64,000 nucleotides of DNA from Trichomonas vaginalis G3 (GCF_026262505.1 NC_067206.1:39321660-39385659), one strand, 5' to 3'; positions 1 through 10,553 are shown, counted from the stretch's first letter. The notes: generated from the sequence alone by a model not told the origin. A program made the numbers and translations.

Positions 1-1
1 A

Positions 2-1210
2 CCAGACAAATTCTTCAGAGCTGTATTCACTGCTGGTCCCAAACTCGAATTCGGATCTGTCGCTCTCATTAACGATTGTCCGCGTAACGCTACGATCTAT
101 ATCTCGCAGCCAAGTATTCTTATTCGTGTTGATAACCAGATCTATCGTGATACTGCCAAGTTCTTTGCTCGTACTCAGCTTGTTAAACGTGCAAATATCA
201 TTTCTCACATCAAAGAGTTCTCCATTTTACATACAGTACGCGATGCCAACGGCGAAGAAGGCGATACATTCATCCGCCTTGCCGAAAACACCGTAGATTT
301 CAACTTACCCGCTGGAACAATTCTCGATAAGCAGCATACCGCGCCAATTACAGTCCCCGTCAAGTTCGATCCCAACGGGAAGTCCGAGAACGAGATAAAG
401 ACCTTCTGGGACAACGAAAAAGCCAAGACACAGGGCTTTTTTGTCGTTGCTCAAGGAAAATTAACCGTTCACCGTTATGTAAACTTCTCAGAATACAAAG
501 GGAACGACTCCAAGGACATAAAAGACGATGTTCTCAGCGTCAGACTCCCTCACGGCCAGCATCTAATTCAGATAGCTGAACTTGGACCGAAAACAATGTT
601 TCCAGACCCAAGATTAGAGGATGGATGGATCAAACATCAATGTACACTCAAAGTTTCCGAACCTTGTCTCTTACACAATTTGAAATTAAACGATTTGACA
701 TCGGCAATTACACAAAACAACCTGGAGAAGATCAAAGAAAGGATCCTTGACCAACCTGATGACCAGCAGATTATAGAGATGTGGATAGAAAAACAAAGAG
801 CTGCACAATGGCTCGCATATAAAAATCAGTGCGTAAAAGAAGCGAAAAAAGTCATTGCTTTGGAACGCCAGATCATGAATGGAGAATATGGTATGAGGAA
901 AGCAGGAATTCCTAAGTCAATTAAAGAACATGACCCATTTCCTCCATTGAGAAAAAGTTCTTTCAGCGATTTGGAGTCTTTGGAGAGGGAGAAGATAAAG
1001 AGGAGAGAAAAGGAAAAGGCATTTCAGACAAGAAAGATGGACCAGATGAGAAAAGCAATAGAATCAAGAGTGGCAATGGAAACTAAGAGATCTGAGGAAA
1101 TTAAGAAGATTAGAGAGGAGAAACTAAGTTACGTAAGAAAGAAATCGGCTCTGGAAGAGACAAGAACAAGTGCTAGATCACAAGGATCTCCAAAGAAACT
1201 TGTTACATAA
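2..1210 (+). CDS. Cyclic-nucleotide-binding-like domain protein with coiled-coil tail (5' partial)
   Basis: The reading frame is open from base 2, so the gene starts left of the window; the first internal ATG at 596 is not its start. The N-terminal part contains FGSVALINDCPRNATI, which matches the phosphate-binding cassette of cNMP-binding domains (FGE.AL....PR.ATV). It is followed by a beta-rich stretch. A second half of the domain, or another similar one, runs to about residue 200. The last 130 residues are a highly charged helix rich in E, K and R, with an LRKSSFSDLESLEREK segment, probably a coiled coil. The conserved Glu of the cassette is Ser here (FGS), so nucleotide binding is uncertain. 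The stop TAA is followed closely by A-rich DNA. The family is seen in sequence; ligand and role are unknown. Confidence 0.72.
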   Translation, partial: PDKFFRAVFTAGPKLEFGSVALINDCPRNATIYISQPSILIRVDNQIYRDTAKFFARTQLVKRANIISHIKEFSILHTVRDANGEEGDTFIRLAENTVDFNLPAGTILDKQHTAPITVPVKFDPNGKSENEIKTFWDNEKAKTQGFFVVAQGKLTVHRYVNFSEYKGNDSKDIKDDVLSVRLPHGQHLIQIAELGPKTMFPDPRLEDGWIKHQCTLKVSEPCLLHNLKLNDLTSAITQNNLEKIKERILDQPDDQQIIEMWIEKQRAAQWLAYKNQCVKEAKKVIALERQIMNGEYGMRKAGIPKSIKEHDPFPPLRKSSFSDLESLEREKIKRREKEKAFQTRKMDQMRKAIESRVAMETKRSEEIKKIREEKLSYVRKKSALEETRTSARSQGSPKKLVT

Positions 1211-1784
1211 GAAAAAAATTAAATTTATAATTTCTTTGTTTTTTTGAACTAAAAATAAATTATGTTTGTTTTCATTAATCTCACAGTATCTATTACTTAT
1301 CAACAAAAGCTTTGGATCGTAAGTTTAACAAAATTCATGAAAGGATTTAAATAAAACACAAATCCAAGAAAGAATGGATTATGGTATGAGAGTCTGTGTT
1401 GTTGAAAGTACAGATGTAGATAAAGAATTTACAATATAAATGCTAATCATGTCAAAATATATTGAAAATAAACATGCACGAAACGATGGTTTATGGCTTA
1501 AGCGACATTGGAATTGATGATACATGTTGCGCAAAGCTTTGTAATGCGTCTAATGAATAGGTTTACTGCTTTTATTCTATTCCGACAAGAAAGAATTCTA
1601 TCAAAAATATAAAACAAATGATAATAAAACATCCTTCTGATTGTTACCAAGATAGATGTTAAACAATAAATCATTACAAACACTAAATTTGATCGAAGAT
1701 ATTGATTTGATGAGGTTTATATGTAAAAAAGGGTTAAAATTTTATAGTTTGAAAGTTTTACTATCTAAAGTAAAGAAATTTCTT
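1211..1784. other. Intergenic, convergent 3' ends
   Basis: AT-rich DNA between two convergent genes. Short open frames here have no coding character. I see no RNA gene or repeat. Confidence 0.6.
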
Positions 1785-2984
1785 TTAAATTTCTTCGTAT
1801 TTGGAAGAATCCTTGTTGTCCTTGATGAAGAAGTATCCGTAAATACCACCGACAATAGCGATTCCTGCAAAGAAGTAGAAGCATCCGCATGTCTTGATGA
1901 ACTTCTCCATTGGGCTGTACAATTGGATGATAGCGAAGGAGAAGAGCCAGTTTGTAGATGTGCAGATAGATGCAATTGTGCCACCGAACTGTGGTGGGAG
2001 CATCTGTGGGCCTAAGTACCAGGGCATTGGGCCTAAACCTAAGCCGAAAGCGATCTGGAAGATGCAAAGGTCAACAATGCCAATGAATGGGTTCCAGTTC
2101 AACTGAAGGCTGAGACCGAAGAGGCCGAGTGTAATGCCAACAGACATGCAGGAGATGATCCACAAGATCTTTCTGCCGAACTTGTCGACGTAGCCAGATA
2201 AGAAGATTGTGGATAAGATCTGTGTTGTCATGATGATGGAAGCAGCGAAACCTTCCTTGATTGAGAGCTTGGCCTTCTTCAAAACCTGGAAGAAGTTGAC
2301 TGTGATAGCGTTTGGACCAGAGAACTGCTGGATGAACATGATGGAGATAGCAACACAGACAAGCTTGATGTACTGTGGCTGGCAAATGGATTCCTTGACA
2401 GTCTGATCTTCGTGCTTTTCTTCCTTTGGCTTTGTTTCTGGAACAAACCAAATTGTGAAGGTCTGTAAGGCATGAACAGCAATGGCAATATAGTTGAGTT
2501 CGTTTGGTTTCAAGAATTCAGCACAGCAGAAGAAGATAATGATGGCCAATGTGATGGAGGCTGTGTTGATTGATGCATAGAAGCCCTTAGAATCTTCTGG
2601 AGCAATTTCAGAAAGGTGCAATGGAGCTAAAGCTGATGAAACACCCATTGAGATACCCTGCATAACTCTTGCAACAAGAGCAAGCCAGAATGTGGTCTTG
2701 GTAACGAACAAGAGCATAACCCATGTGAGAATTGTGAAAATGTTGACAATTGTTGTTGTCATATTTCGTCCAAAGAAGTGGAATAAAGCGGCAAGAACGT
2801 ATGTACCAGCAATAGCAGTTGCAGATGGAAGTGACTGATAGTATGTGATAAGTGTATCACTGATGTTCCAATTTTCCTTATACCAATCTGCAGCTGGAGA
2901 TGCAATAGCTAAGATAAAACCGAATGAGAATGATGTGAATTGAATAATTACAGCATACAAGAGTTCCTTGCGAAAGAGGCCCAT
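1785..2984 (-). CDS. MFS sugar-porter family transporter
   Basis: About 399 residues with 11-12 hydrophobic segments. Sugar-porter (SLC2-like) signatures appear in order: a conserved RVMQG...LSEIAPEDSKG loop after TM4, PETKPKEE at the end of TM6, QQFSGPNAITVNF in TM7, DKFGRK between TM8 and TM9, and GPMPWYLGP in TM10. It should move hexoses or similar solutes across the plasma membrane; the substrate cannot be read from sequence. The frame extends 14 codons further upstream from a TTG, but I place the start at the ATG of MGLFRKEL because a TCATAA initiator lies 17 nt upstream of it. Codons are richer in G and C than in most neighbours, which suggests strong expression. Confidence 0.9.
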   Translation of the reverse strand: MGLFRKELLYAVIIQFTSFSFGFILAIASPAADWYKENWNISDTLITYYQSLPSATAIAGTYVLAALFHFFGRNMTTTIVNIFTILTWVMLLFVTKTTFWLALVARVMQGISMGVSSALAPLHLSEIAPEDSKGFYASINTASITLAIIIFFCCAEFLKPNELNYIAIAVHALQTFTIWFVPETKPKEEKHEDQTVKESICQPQYIKLVCVAISIMFIQQFSGPNAITVNFFQVLKKAKLSIKEGFAASIIMTTQILSTIFLSGYVDKFGRKILWIISCMSVGITLGLFGLSLQLNWNPFIGIVDLCIFQIAFGLGLGPMPWYLGPQMLPPQFGGTIASICTSTNWLFSFAIIQLYSPMEKFIKTCGCFYFFAGIAIVGGIYGYFFIKDNKDSSKYEEI

Positions 2985-2997
2985 TCTTGCAGCTAAA

Positions 2998-3003
2998 TTA
3001 TGA
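2998..3003 (-). promoter_or_regulatory. Initiator (Inr) of the MFS transporter gene
   Basis: TCATAA on the minus strand fits the trichomonad initiator TCA+1Y(T/A). The predicted 5' UTR is 17 nt, typical for this lineage, and it supports the downstream ATG as the start. Confidence 0.6.
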
Positions 3004-3769
3004 TATAATTTTTCTGAGGCCTTCAATTTATTGAAAGGGCATTCTCAATCAAATTCGAACCATCAAAAATTGAGTAGAAATTTTAAAATATTTATTACAG
3101 GAATAAGGGCACACCATTTTTATACGATTTAAACGTATCGTTCCAAAATTATTATGCCAGATATTATTTCTCTATTGATAGGTTATCCATCATATGGAGA
3201 TGCTAGATTTCAAATTGGTAACCTGAAATTCCCATAATAGGGTTCAATTTGCCATGTAAAGTGATGTTTGAGGGGGTGATTCTAATCAAACGCATTTGAT
3301 GAAAGAACAAGTATATTGCTCATGGTTTCATAATTTCTGCTCCAAAATTATGCTTATCGTGATGATCAGTTGTGAATTTGAGAATCGTTAACCTACAAAT
3401 TGTCATTGTCTTAAAAAATCTAACAAATTCTAATATGATGAAGTATGTTTTTTGATTTTGTATAACAATATGGCTTAAAAGACACATTGAATGACGGCCG
3501 AATCAATTGAATTCATATTGATCAATTAAATCACCAAATCATAAGTCACAAAACCATGCGAGCTTCTGTTCTCATGATCTCTTCAATTTCAAGAGTTTTT
3601 GATAAATTCAAAACGAAAATTACTCATTGATACCCACCTTTGGATGCTACCTATAATAATTCCTTTGAAATCAAGTATATAAGTGTAGAACAAATCAGAT
3701 GTAATGAAATCAAATGGTAATAAAAAAATAATGTCATTGAAAAGAAAATACAAAACAATTTTAATAAAA
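3004..3769. other. Intergenic
   Basis: AT-rich DNA between the MFS promoter and the 3' end of the SPATA17-like gene. No gene, repeat or RNA recognised. Confidence 0.6.
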
Positions 3770-4471
3770 TTAGCGTGGACCAACACTTGGCACGCATATT
3801 TTTGCCTTATTAACAGTTCGAATGAAATTCTCAACCGCAGAAAGAGCTCCAGCATCCTTGTTAAACGCCGGCGGCTGGAATACTGAAGGAATAGCCGAAG
3901 TTGAAACCAAGTAATGCTGTTTAAGGGCGATATTTTCTTGTTTGCGAGCTTCTTTTTCGAATTCTGCACGAGCAATTGTTTCATTTGTTTCCGCATAATA
4001 ACCTTCGAGCAAATGAGCCATCTTTTCATTAGTCTGTTTAACTTGCTCGAGATATTCTTTCTGTTTAGCGAAATTGAAAACATGTTTACGATCATAGTAT
4101 CCTCTCCATACTTTTTGAATTTTCGTCGCTTGTTTGTTAAAGAAATCAACTCTTTCTTGCCGATATTTTTCTGCACGAAGTACGTTTACTATAGTTGTAG
4201 CGTGATGCATTCGCCATGTTTTCTGTATTATAATTGCACTTCTTTCTAGCTTTTTCTGTTGTTTCTTTTGCTTAAATCTGTGCCATGCTCTTTTAATTGT
4301 TTCAGAAGCTTCGAATTCCTTTTGTGCAGTTTTTTGGGCTGCTTCAACTGCTTCAAAAAACTTATCTTCTATATTATTCCGCGCTCGAAATATTTTCCCA
4401 AACGCGGTCATCAATTTTTCTAATTTTAACGTACAAAAAACATTGGAAATCAGTTTATTCCACCAAATCAT
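3770..4471 (-). CDS. SPATA17-like IQ-motif protein
   Basis: 233 residues. Three IQ-type calmodulin/myosin-light-chain-binding motifs lie at about 59-69, 79-90 (IIIQKTWRMHH) and 116-127 (TKIQKVWRGYYDR). They are followed by a conserved helix and the block LKQHYLVSTSAIPSVFQPP. Motif order and this block (in animals RKMHYLLSTKQIPGIYNSP) match spermatogenesis-associated protein 17, a conserved ciliary/flagellar protein. A role in the flagella of the cell is inferred from the family. Two ATGs are possible: residue 1 or residue 21 (MTAFGKIF); neither has a textbook initiator, so the first 20 residues are uncertain. Confidence 0.75.
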   Translation of the reverse strand: MIWWNKLISNVFCTLKLEKLMTAFGKIFRARNNIEDKFFEAVEAAQKTAQKEFEASETIKRAWHRFKQKKQQKKLERSAIIIQKTWRMHHATTIVNVLRAEKYRQERVDFFNKQATKIQKVWRGYYDRKHVFNFAKQKEYLEQVKQTNEKMAHLLEGYYAETNETIARAEFEKEARKQENIALKQHYLVSTSAIPSVFQPPAFNKDAGALSAVENFIRTVNKAKICVPSVGPR

Positions 4472-4861
4472 CTTGACTATTAGGGTTCAAAAGAAATCTC
4501 TAAATTCGCTACATAAATTGCCTGATCTTGCTCAATTAGGAAATTTTTCAAATTTAGATATACAATCTGAGCTTCATATGCTGTTGAACTTGGGTTTAAG
4601 GGACACATATTGCTGATATTATAAGAAGTCACTGCTCTTGCCTCTATAATAGAAAACAATTACTGTTAATTCTTTCTATTGAGGCAATTTCTAAGCAATT
4701 TTCTACTTAGTCAATTAAGAGATGTCTAAAATGTTTCGTAAAAGCTCAGATTTCAAAATATTATTTAATTCTGAAAAAAATTATTATAAAAAAGTCATTT
4801 GTATGAAATGGACGGTTTACGTAAATACACCCATTACGGATTTTGCCATGTTTATATAAAT
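4472..4861. other. Intergenic
   Basis: Upstream region of the SPATA17-like gene and 3' region of the next gene. Nothing further recognised. Confidence 0.55.
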
Positions 4862-5836
4862 TTAGTCCTTGATCTTAAGGTTGACGAATAAGTGAGCCTT
4901 CTGAGCCTCCTGAATGGATGGGATAGCAACGCCAACCTTGGCCTTGCCGACCCTCTTGACCTTGAAGGCAGTCTGAGCGATCAAACCTTCAGAAATTTCG
5001 TCGGATTCCTTCTTAGCGTTGACGATGAGGTTCAACTTGAACTTCTTGAGGTCAGCCTTAACACCGAAGTCGCCTGTGATTGTTTCACCGTAAACTGTGT
5101 TAATTCCGATCTTTGCCTTCTTTCCGACCTTGGCCTTAGCGTTAACCTTGACGACTGGCTTCTCTCCGAGGAGTGTTGTGATGGCGGCGATCTTGCCCTT
5201 CTTGAAGGAGTACTTGGCAAAGACATCGACAGCCTTCATTTGCTTCTCAGCGAGAGGATCGAAGTGGAGGAGTGCACCAGCGTGGATTCCCTTGAAGAGC
5301 TTGGCAAAGGCAGCGGCGCGGTATTCCTTCTCTTCTTCGTTGAAGCAGGAGCAAAGGAAGAGTTTCTTGTAAGCAGCGTGAGCCTGGAAGATAACTGGTG
5401 GGCAGTTTTCGACTGGCTTCTTGAACAAGAGGTTAGCATCGAAGTTGATCTTGTTAAGCTTGAACTTTGGCTGAATAAGAACGGATGGTTCGTTCTTAGC
5501 AGAATCGTACTTGATTGTAACGAGGGAGTTGATTGGTTTTACCTTCTTGGCATACTCGAAGAGGAATGAGTTGTCAATGGCGTTGAAATCAAGCTTAGCA
5601 TCGAGCTTTTCGAGCTTTGGTGAGAAAATGAGCTGTGACTTTCCGTCCTTGAATCCACACTGGATCTTGCCAACCTTCTTGACCTTGAATTCAGATGTAA
5701 GGGCTGGTGTGGCAAATTCTTCATCGCAGGAAGCTGTTGTCTTTGTCTTCTTGTATTTGAGTGTGACAGCAAATCCTGATTGATATTCAAGCTTGGTGAG
5801 TTTCTGGCCAATCTTCTTGTAGGAGTCTGGATTCAT
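4862..5836 (-). CDS. VDAC/Tom40-like beta-barrel protein, candidate hydrogenosomal outer-membrane porin
   Basis: 324 residues, very lysine-rich, with no long hydrophobic helix but many alternating hydrophobic/polar strands. The N-terminus (NPDSYKKIGQKLTKLEYQSG, then a KTKTT strand) resembles the start of eukaryotic porins (PP.Y..LGK.A.D...KG, then ..LKTK). VDAC and Tom40 barrels are about 280-380 residues, so length fits. Trichomonads have divergent barrels of this type in the hydrogenosome outer membrane. Codon use is GC-rich compared with neighbours and the initiator is perfect, which suggests abundant expression. A soluble lysine-rich protein is the alternative; no signature is strict enough to settle it. 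Confidence 0.5.
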   Translation of the reverse strand: MNPDSYKKIGQKLTKLEYQSGFAVTLKYKKTKTTASCDEEFATPALTSEFKVKKVGKIQCGFKDGKSQLIFSPKLEKLDAKLDFNAIDNSFLFEYAKKVKPINSLVTIKYDSAKNEPSVLIQPKFKLNKINFDANLLFKKPVENCPPVIFQAHAAYKKLFLCSCFNEEEKEYRAAAFAKLFKGIHAGALLHFDPLAEKQMKAVDVFAKYSFKKGKIAAITTLLGEKPVVKVNAKAKVGKKAKIGINTVYGETITGDFGVKADLKKFKLNLIVNAKKESDEISEGLIAQTAFKVKRVGKAKVGVAIPSIQEAQKAHLFVNLKIKD

Positions 5837-5847
5837 TCTTGTCGAAC

Positions 5848-5855
5848 AAAAGTGA
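5848..5855 (-). promoter_or_regulatory. Initiator of the barrel gene
   Basis: TCACTTTT on the minus strand is a consensus trichomonad initiator. The predicted transcript starts 17 nt before the ATG at 5836. Confidence 0.7.
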
Positions 5856-6794
5856 ACTCATTATCAAGCCTTTTTTATTCTGAAAAAATTAATCAATAAA
5901 GACAGGTCTTTTGAAATTGTAATGATTACATACATACGACACATATTCATAAAATATGAGATAAATTTGACGGGGTTCATACATTCAATTTTTGTGTACT
6001 TTTATACAATGAGAAAAATTATACGGTGAATATTACTGTAAATAAATTTTCTGAAGTTAAAAATCACCGGTATATGGAAAAAAAATTCTTAGAAAATTTC
6101 AAAGACTATTAATCCCAATTTACTCTTTGATCGTTTGTTAGTTAAATTTTGATTAAATTTGGATCTAAAAATCGGTTCGAATTTTTTATTCATAAATCTC
6201 CATTATCATGCTGAATGGATTCATTAGCTTCTAACAATTTTATTAAAAGGGAAATTGGCCGTTTTAATAAATTTTGTTCATTTGACCAAATGAGTTTGGT
6301 TGGTAAGAAGAAAAGAATTTAGTATTCTATTTTGCTGCTTTCTGAAAAGACAAACAAGTTTCCATTTCGTAAATTTAAGCATTCTTCCATAATCATTACG
6401 ATATAATAACCTAAATTCATCTATGATTTCACAATATCTTTAATCTTTCATCAAGTGTAAATGCATGGCCTACTTTGATTTCCGTATTTTTTATATATTC
6501 ACTTTCTATTGATAAATTGTTTACTCTCTTCTTTGTTCGTCGCATTTTATTAACGAAAATTTAAACGCTTAAGACTTAAACTTGCTAATGAAAGTAATCA
6601 TTTGAGGTATAATATCATATCATCTTAAAAAATATTTTAATTTAATATAAATACTTTGTAAGTGTTGAAAATATCAATAAGTTTTGAGTGTTATTTGATT
6701 GCGATTTCCAATATACTATGAAATATAAAAAATTAGATAATGATTTTAAAAATAGTAAATAATAGCATAACAAACATTTATAAACCGATTAAAA
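5856..6794. other. Intergenic, no gene seen
   Basis: About 940 bp of AT-rich DNA between the barrel promoter and the 3' end of the adaptin-like gene. No repeat, RNA gene or long open frame recognised. Confidence 0.6.
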
Positions 6795-8336
6795 CTATTC
6801 AATAATTGCATCCAGATCGATAAGTTGACCTGCAAGTTGTCTGACTTCATGGTCAAACGATTGTGTGAGAAATTGTAATCTAAACAAAACAATTTTAGAT
6901 ATTTTGAACTGCAATCTTGTCCATAATTGCATTGCGCAATTTACCAAATGTATTTGGTCTTCAACAGCCCTACTTCCTATCGAATGAGGAATTAAAATTG
7001 AGATATCAGAATCTCTTCCCGACCAATTAGCAATTGCTTGGGCCATTGCGTTTCCTACGAGATCCTCAGGCGTTTCTGCGATCGTTTCTGTTAATTCGTC
7101 CAATAAAAGTTGCTGTGTTTCTTGATCCGAAATAGAAAGGATTAAATTGGCCACTTTCTTCTGAATATAATAGGAATTCAACTGTCCAAGCGCTAATAAG
7201 ACACGAACGTAAGTTTGGCCAATTGGCTGAACGTAATTCAAAGCAAATTCAAAAAGTGACGCATCACAGGTTTTTTCAATGATTTTGAGGATTTCATTGA
7301 TAGCAGCGACTTTATCTGTGGTCATAACAGTACGTAATCGTTGTGCACAGCTTCGAGTATAATTATCTTCTGAATTTGCAACTCCAGATAACAAAACAGT
7401 ATCAATAGTAAACTCAGGATAGATCAGTGATAATGACCATAACACTTGAGCTCGATAATTGTAGTCTGTTTCGTTTAATATTATCGTTTGAAGTCTTTTT
7501 CCTATTAATTGGATCATTTGTGCATTGTTTTGGAGTTTTGTAATAATAAATGGAGCCTCACATGTCGAAATTATATCGTCATTTCGATTCAAATACTGGA
7601 AAATTGGTTTTTCAATTAATGAAGCAGTTGAAGGGTCAAAATTAATGAAATTCTGTAAGAATCTTGAAAATTTGGTGAACATATGTGGAGTTGCCAAAGG
7701 AATTTCGGTTAATAAGATCGAAATAAATTGTTTCAACTGGGAACAGTCTTTGTATGAAATTTCGCATAGTATTGAAGATGCCGTATATCTGAGAGCAGGA
7801 TGGACTATTGCTCTTTTGAGAAGAGGTAGTAAATGTTTGATATATTTTGGCTTTTGTTTGTATGATAAATAAACGCAATGTAAAGCAAGTAATCTTGGTA
7901 CATCATTTGATTCTGTTGCTATTTCAATTATATCTTTCTTCAAACAGTGAAAAACAAATGGATTTATAATAAATGTTAAAGCTCTAAGTGCAGGAATAAG
8001 AAGTTCGTCATATTGAAATGATTTTCTAAGTACTGATGGAAGCATTTCAACAGCAGGTGAAGTTGATGATAAAAATATCGACATAGCTCTAAATCCGATG
8101 ATTCTAGTTCTAATATTTGGAGATGCTATTAAAGGAGTAAGAGAAAAACCGATAAATGATAAATCTGGTGATGAATGAGAAAACTTTATTAGAGTTGAAA
8201 AAGCGTTTGCACGATCTTGGTCATTACCTACTACTAGAGCCTTTTCTGCGAGTTCTAGTGCCTTTTTAAATATAGAAGCATCTGGTTTCTCTTCGTTTTG
8301 CTTTCCGAAGAAAGGCGACAAAATCCAATCAAACAT
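6795..8336 (-). CDS. Alpha-solenoid protein resembling adaptin N-terminal region
   Basis: 513 residues built almost entirely of amphipathic helix pairs (ARM/HEAT type), for example LLALHCVYLSYKQK, then LLPLLKRAIVHPALRYTASS, and AAINEILKIIEKTCDASLFE. The composition and N-terminal layout resemble the trunk of large adaptor-complex or coatomer subunits, which work in vesicle coats, but there is no hinge or ear domain and it is shorter than a complete adaptin (700-1000 residues). It may be a trunk-only adaptin or an unrelated HEAT protein. The start is supported by a TCATAA initiator 6 nt upstream (8339-8344). Confidence 0.5.
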   Translation of the reverse strand: MFDWILSPFFGKQNEEKPDASIFKKALELAEKALVVGNDQDRANAFSTLIKFSHSSPDLSFIGFSLTPLIASPNIRTRIIGFRAMSIFLSSTSPAVEMLPSVLRKSFQYDELLIPALRALTFIINPFVFHCLKKDIIEIATESNDVPRLLALHCVYLSYKQKPKYIKHLLPLLKRAIVHPALRYTASSILCEISYKDCSQLKQFISILLTEIPLATPHMFTKFSRFLQNFINFDPSTASLIEKPIFQYLNRNDDIISTCEAPFIITKLQNNAQMIQLIGKRLQTIILNETDYNYRAQVLWSLSLIYPEFTIDTVLLSGVANSEDNYTRSCAQRLRTVMTTDKVAAINEILKIIEKTCDASLFEFALNYVQPIGQTYVRVLLALGQLNSYYIQKKVANLILSISDQETQQLLLDELTETIAETPEDLVGNAMAQAIANWSGRDSDISILIPHSIGSRAVEDQIHLVNCAMQLWTRLQFKISKIVLFRLQFLTQSFDHEVRQLAGQLIDLDAIIE

Positions 8337-8344
8337 TTTTATGA

Positions 8345-8657
8345 ATAAAACCTCAGTAGTTGGATCTAACTACTAGAATACATGGCTTAACAAAATAGAA
8401 AATTGTTTGAACTGATAACTTTAATTTCGATATTTCGAATCTAATAATTCAAAAACTAAGCTATTCACTATTGGTATTCATCCACATTGTGGATGTATTC
8501 TTAGATTCTTGAAAGATTCTTTAAAAATAACAATCAATTTGAAATATATTTGGAAAATGTTATCCATGGACGGGTAAATAGATATAATTCACAAATAGAA
8601 AATTTTATGGAAAGCTGTATGAAAACGCTACAAAATATATTTTAGTAGATAAAAAAA
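8345..8657. other. Intergenic
   Basis: AT-rich spacer upstream of the adaptin-like gene and downstream of the SKA1-like gene. Nothing recognised. Confidence 0.55.
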
Positions 8658-9389
8658 TTATAAACATTGTGTAATATTATTTGATTTGTCGGTTTGAATC
8701 CTCTTAAGTGACTTCAAGCATCTCAATAATGATTCAATCTTGCGTTTAATAGATCCGACTTCAATGTTTTGTAAATCTTTACGAGACATTGTCTCTTCAA
8801 CTCTGCCATTGCCATAGAAGAAGTTGAAAATGTATTGATGAAGCTGTCTAATTTCATCAACTTTAATGTTTCGCTTGAAGAAGTCTGGAATCGAATTAAA
8901 TTCTTCATCTGTAATTTCAACATATTCATGTTCTGGTTTAGGCGGCTCTGCTTTGGCTCGAGATCTTGTTTTTGGATGTGGAAGTTTAGATTTAGTAGTT
9001 GTTGTTGAATTAGTTGTTGTCTGGGAATTTTGTGTTGTATTGGCAGCAGGAGCTGCAGTTGTTGTCTTAGTTGCTACTTGCTTTGTTACTTGATCAGGGA
9101 TAATAGATGGAACTTGAACACCTTCTTGTGCGCAAGCAGATTTCACAAGTTTTGCAGTGACTATTAAATCTTCATTAATACATTTCTGTAGGTTTTCGTT
9201 AGCTTCCTGTATTTTTTGAATGTTTTCACAGAGAATTTGATATCTGAATTTTGCTTCTCTTAATCTTCTGCAAAGATCAAGGATCTGTGTAGCTCCAGGA
9301 AACTCAGAACTAGCTCGTTCTTCAATTTCATCTAATGAACTACCAGCCTGTCTTGCACTTTGCTCAAAAACACGAATCGCTTCCTGCAT
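8658..9389 (-). CDS. SKA1-like spindle/kinetochore-associated protein
   Basis: 243 residues. Residues 1-90 are helical/coiled coil; 100-150 form a low-complexity Thr/Pro/Lys linker; the rest is a compact domain starting EYVEITDEEFNSIPDFFKRN. In SKA1 the microtubule-binding domain opens with a similar PFIT..EFN.VP.YMK block and ends with a helix like LLRCLKSLKRI. The order coiled coil, linker, winged-helix-like C-terminal domain is that of SKA1, which couples kinetochores to dynamic microtubules. I judged this by eye from the EF-N-(I/V)-P signature and architecture. Start is the first ATG; no ideal initiator. It shares its upstream region with CWC15, now split by a mobile element. Confidence 0.6.
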   Translation of the reverse strand: MQEAIRVFEQSARQAGSSLDEIEERASSEFPGATQILDLCRRLREAKFRYQILCENIQKIQEANENLQKCINEDLIVTAKLVKSACAQEGVQVPSIIPDQVTKQVATKTTTAAPAANTTQNSQTTTNSTTTTKSKLPHPKTRSRAKAEPPKPEHEYVEITDEEFNSIPDFFKRNIKVDEIRQLHQYIFNFFYGNGRVEETMSRKDLQNIEVGSIKRKIESLLRCLKSLKRIQTDKSNNITQCL

Positions 9390-9504
9390 TAGTAAACGTA
9401 CACTTTTTCATTTCAATTTTTTATGCAAATAATAACAATGATAATAAAACCTAACAGTTAATTTTTAAAACAAAAAAAAGTTTTTCTCTTTGAAATTTTT
9501 TTTA

Positions 9505-10553
9505 TTAAGGGTGCACCCGTATGTACGTTTATTTGAGAGGAGGAGGATTACCCTCTCAATTTTGAGGGATTCGTTAGTTTATTTTCTCGATGAATATGCA
9601 ATAAAATTTGATTTTTACCTTATCAATATACTTCATATAATATACGCATGTTCATGTAAAAACTTTTTTCCAAAATCCTCAGGAATTAAGGGATTTTTGA
9701 ATTTTAAGAATTTTTTTCGAATTTTTTCGAAAAAAAAAATATTTTCAGAACAGCCTTAACGGCTAAGATTTAGGAACAATGTTAAGTATCAAAAAGAAAG
9801 GAGGTCTGATATAGACAACATATATCGTTGAAGGTTGAAAAAATCTCTAATATTTGAGCCCAAAATTTCAAATTTTAATTTTTTGAAAAAAGAGGCCACC
9901 CGTATGTACGTTTATTTGAGAGGAGGAGGATTATATCTTTGAAAGGGTGAAACATTATGAATATGTTAATTATATAATAATATGTATTATTATAAAAAGA
10001 AAAAATAAAGCACGTTAAAATTTTTCTTTCTTGATTTTTTACAAAATCTACTTAGAATTATGCAAAATATGACTAAATAATTATAAATTTCAAGTTAAAT
10101 TTTAATTTTGATAAATAATTTAAATTTCAAAATATCAAGTTCAGTTCGACTATGTATGTAGTAATTCCTCAATAAAGTGCCAAAAACCTATTAAAATATA
10201 TGAACATTTTCAACATTTTAATGTTTTTATTTAAAAATTTGTTGGAATATGAGCTTCAAACAATTATTATGTAAATAAAAATAATTAAATATATGTATTT
10301 ATTCGTATTACAACCGTAGTAAGTCGATTCTTCCTTTCTTCTACTGAGGTTTGAATTTGATTTCGAATTGTAAAGAGATTCAAAGGGAAAATACTAGCGG
10401 ATAAAAACTACCTCCATGAAAGGGTCATAATGGAGTCAAGTTGTATTTTTTGATATTTTTTGCTTTTCGAGCCTAAATAGGTAGCCAAGATAATGCCTAA
10501 AAATAAGGTTCTAAATTCTGAAGTTTACATGATCCTCTCGTGTGCACCCTTAA
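9505..10553. mobile_element. TTAA-flanked non-autonomous DNA element, copy A (1049 bp)
   Basis: Bounded by TTAA at 9505-9508 and 10550-10553, with inverted termini TTAAGGGTGCAC(C/A)CG. Near-identical copies lie at 51495-52542 (opposite orientation) and, interrupted, at 27158-29998. The left-terminal sequence (CCCGTATGTACGTTTATTTG and following) recurs directly inside the element at about 9898, so the element carries an internal copy of its own left end. An open frame of about 85 codons near the left end is shared with copy C but has no ATG and no recognisable domain. TTAA target use suggests a piggyBac, Kolobok or Sola3-type transposase acting in trans. The right boundary touches the CWC15 start codon. 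Confidence 0.88.

Noticed and set aside
9490..9759. Frame shared by element copies A and C
   Set aside because: No ATG at the start, low complexity, and identity is explained by recent copying of the element.
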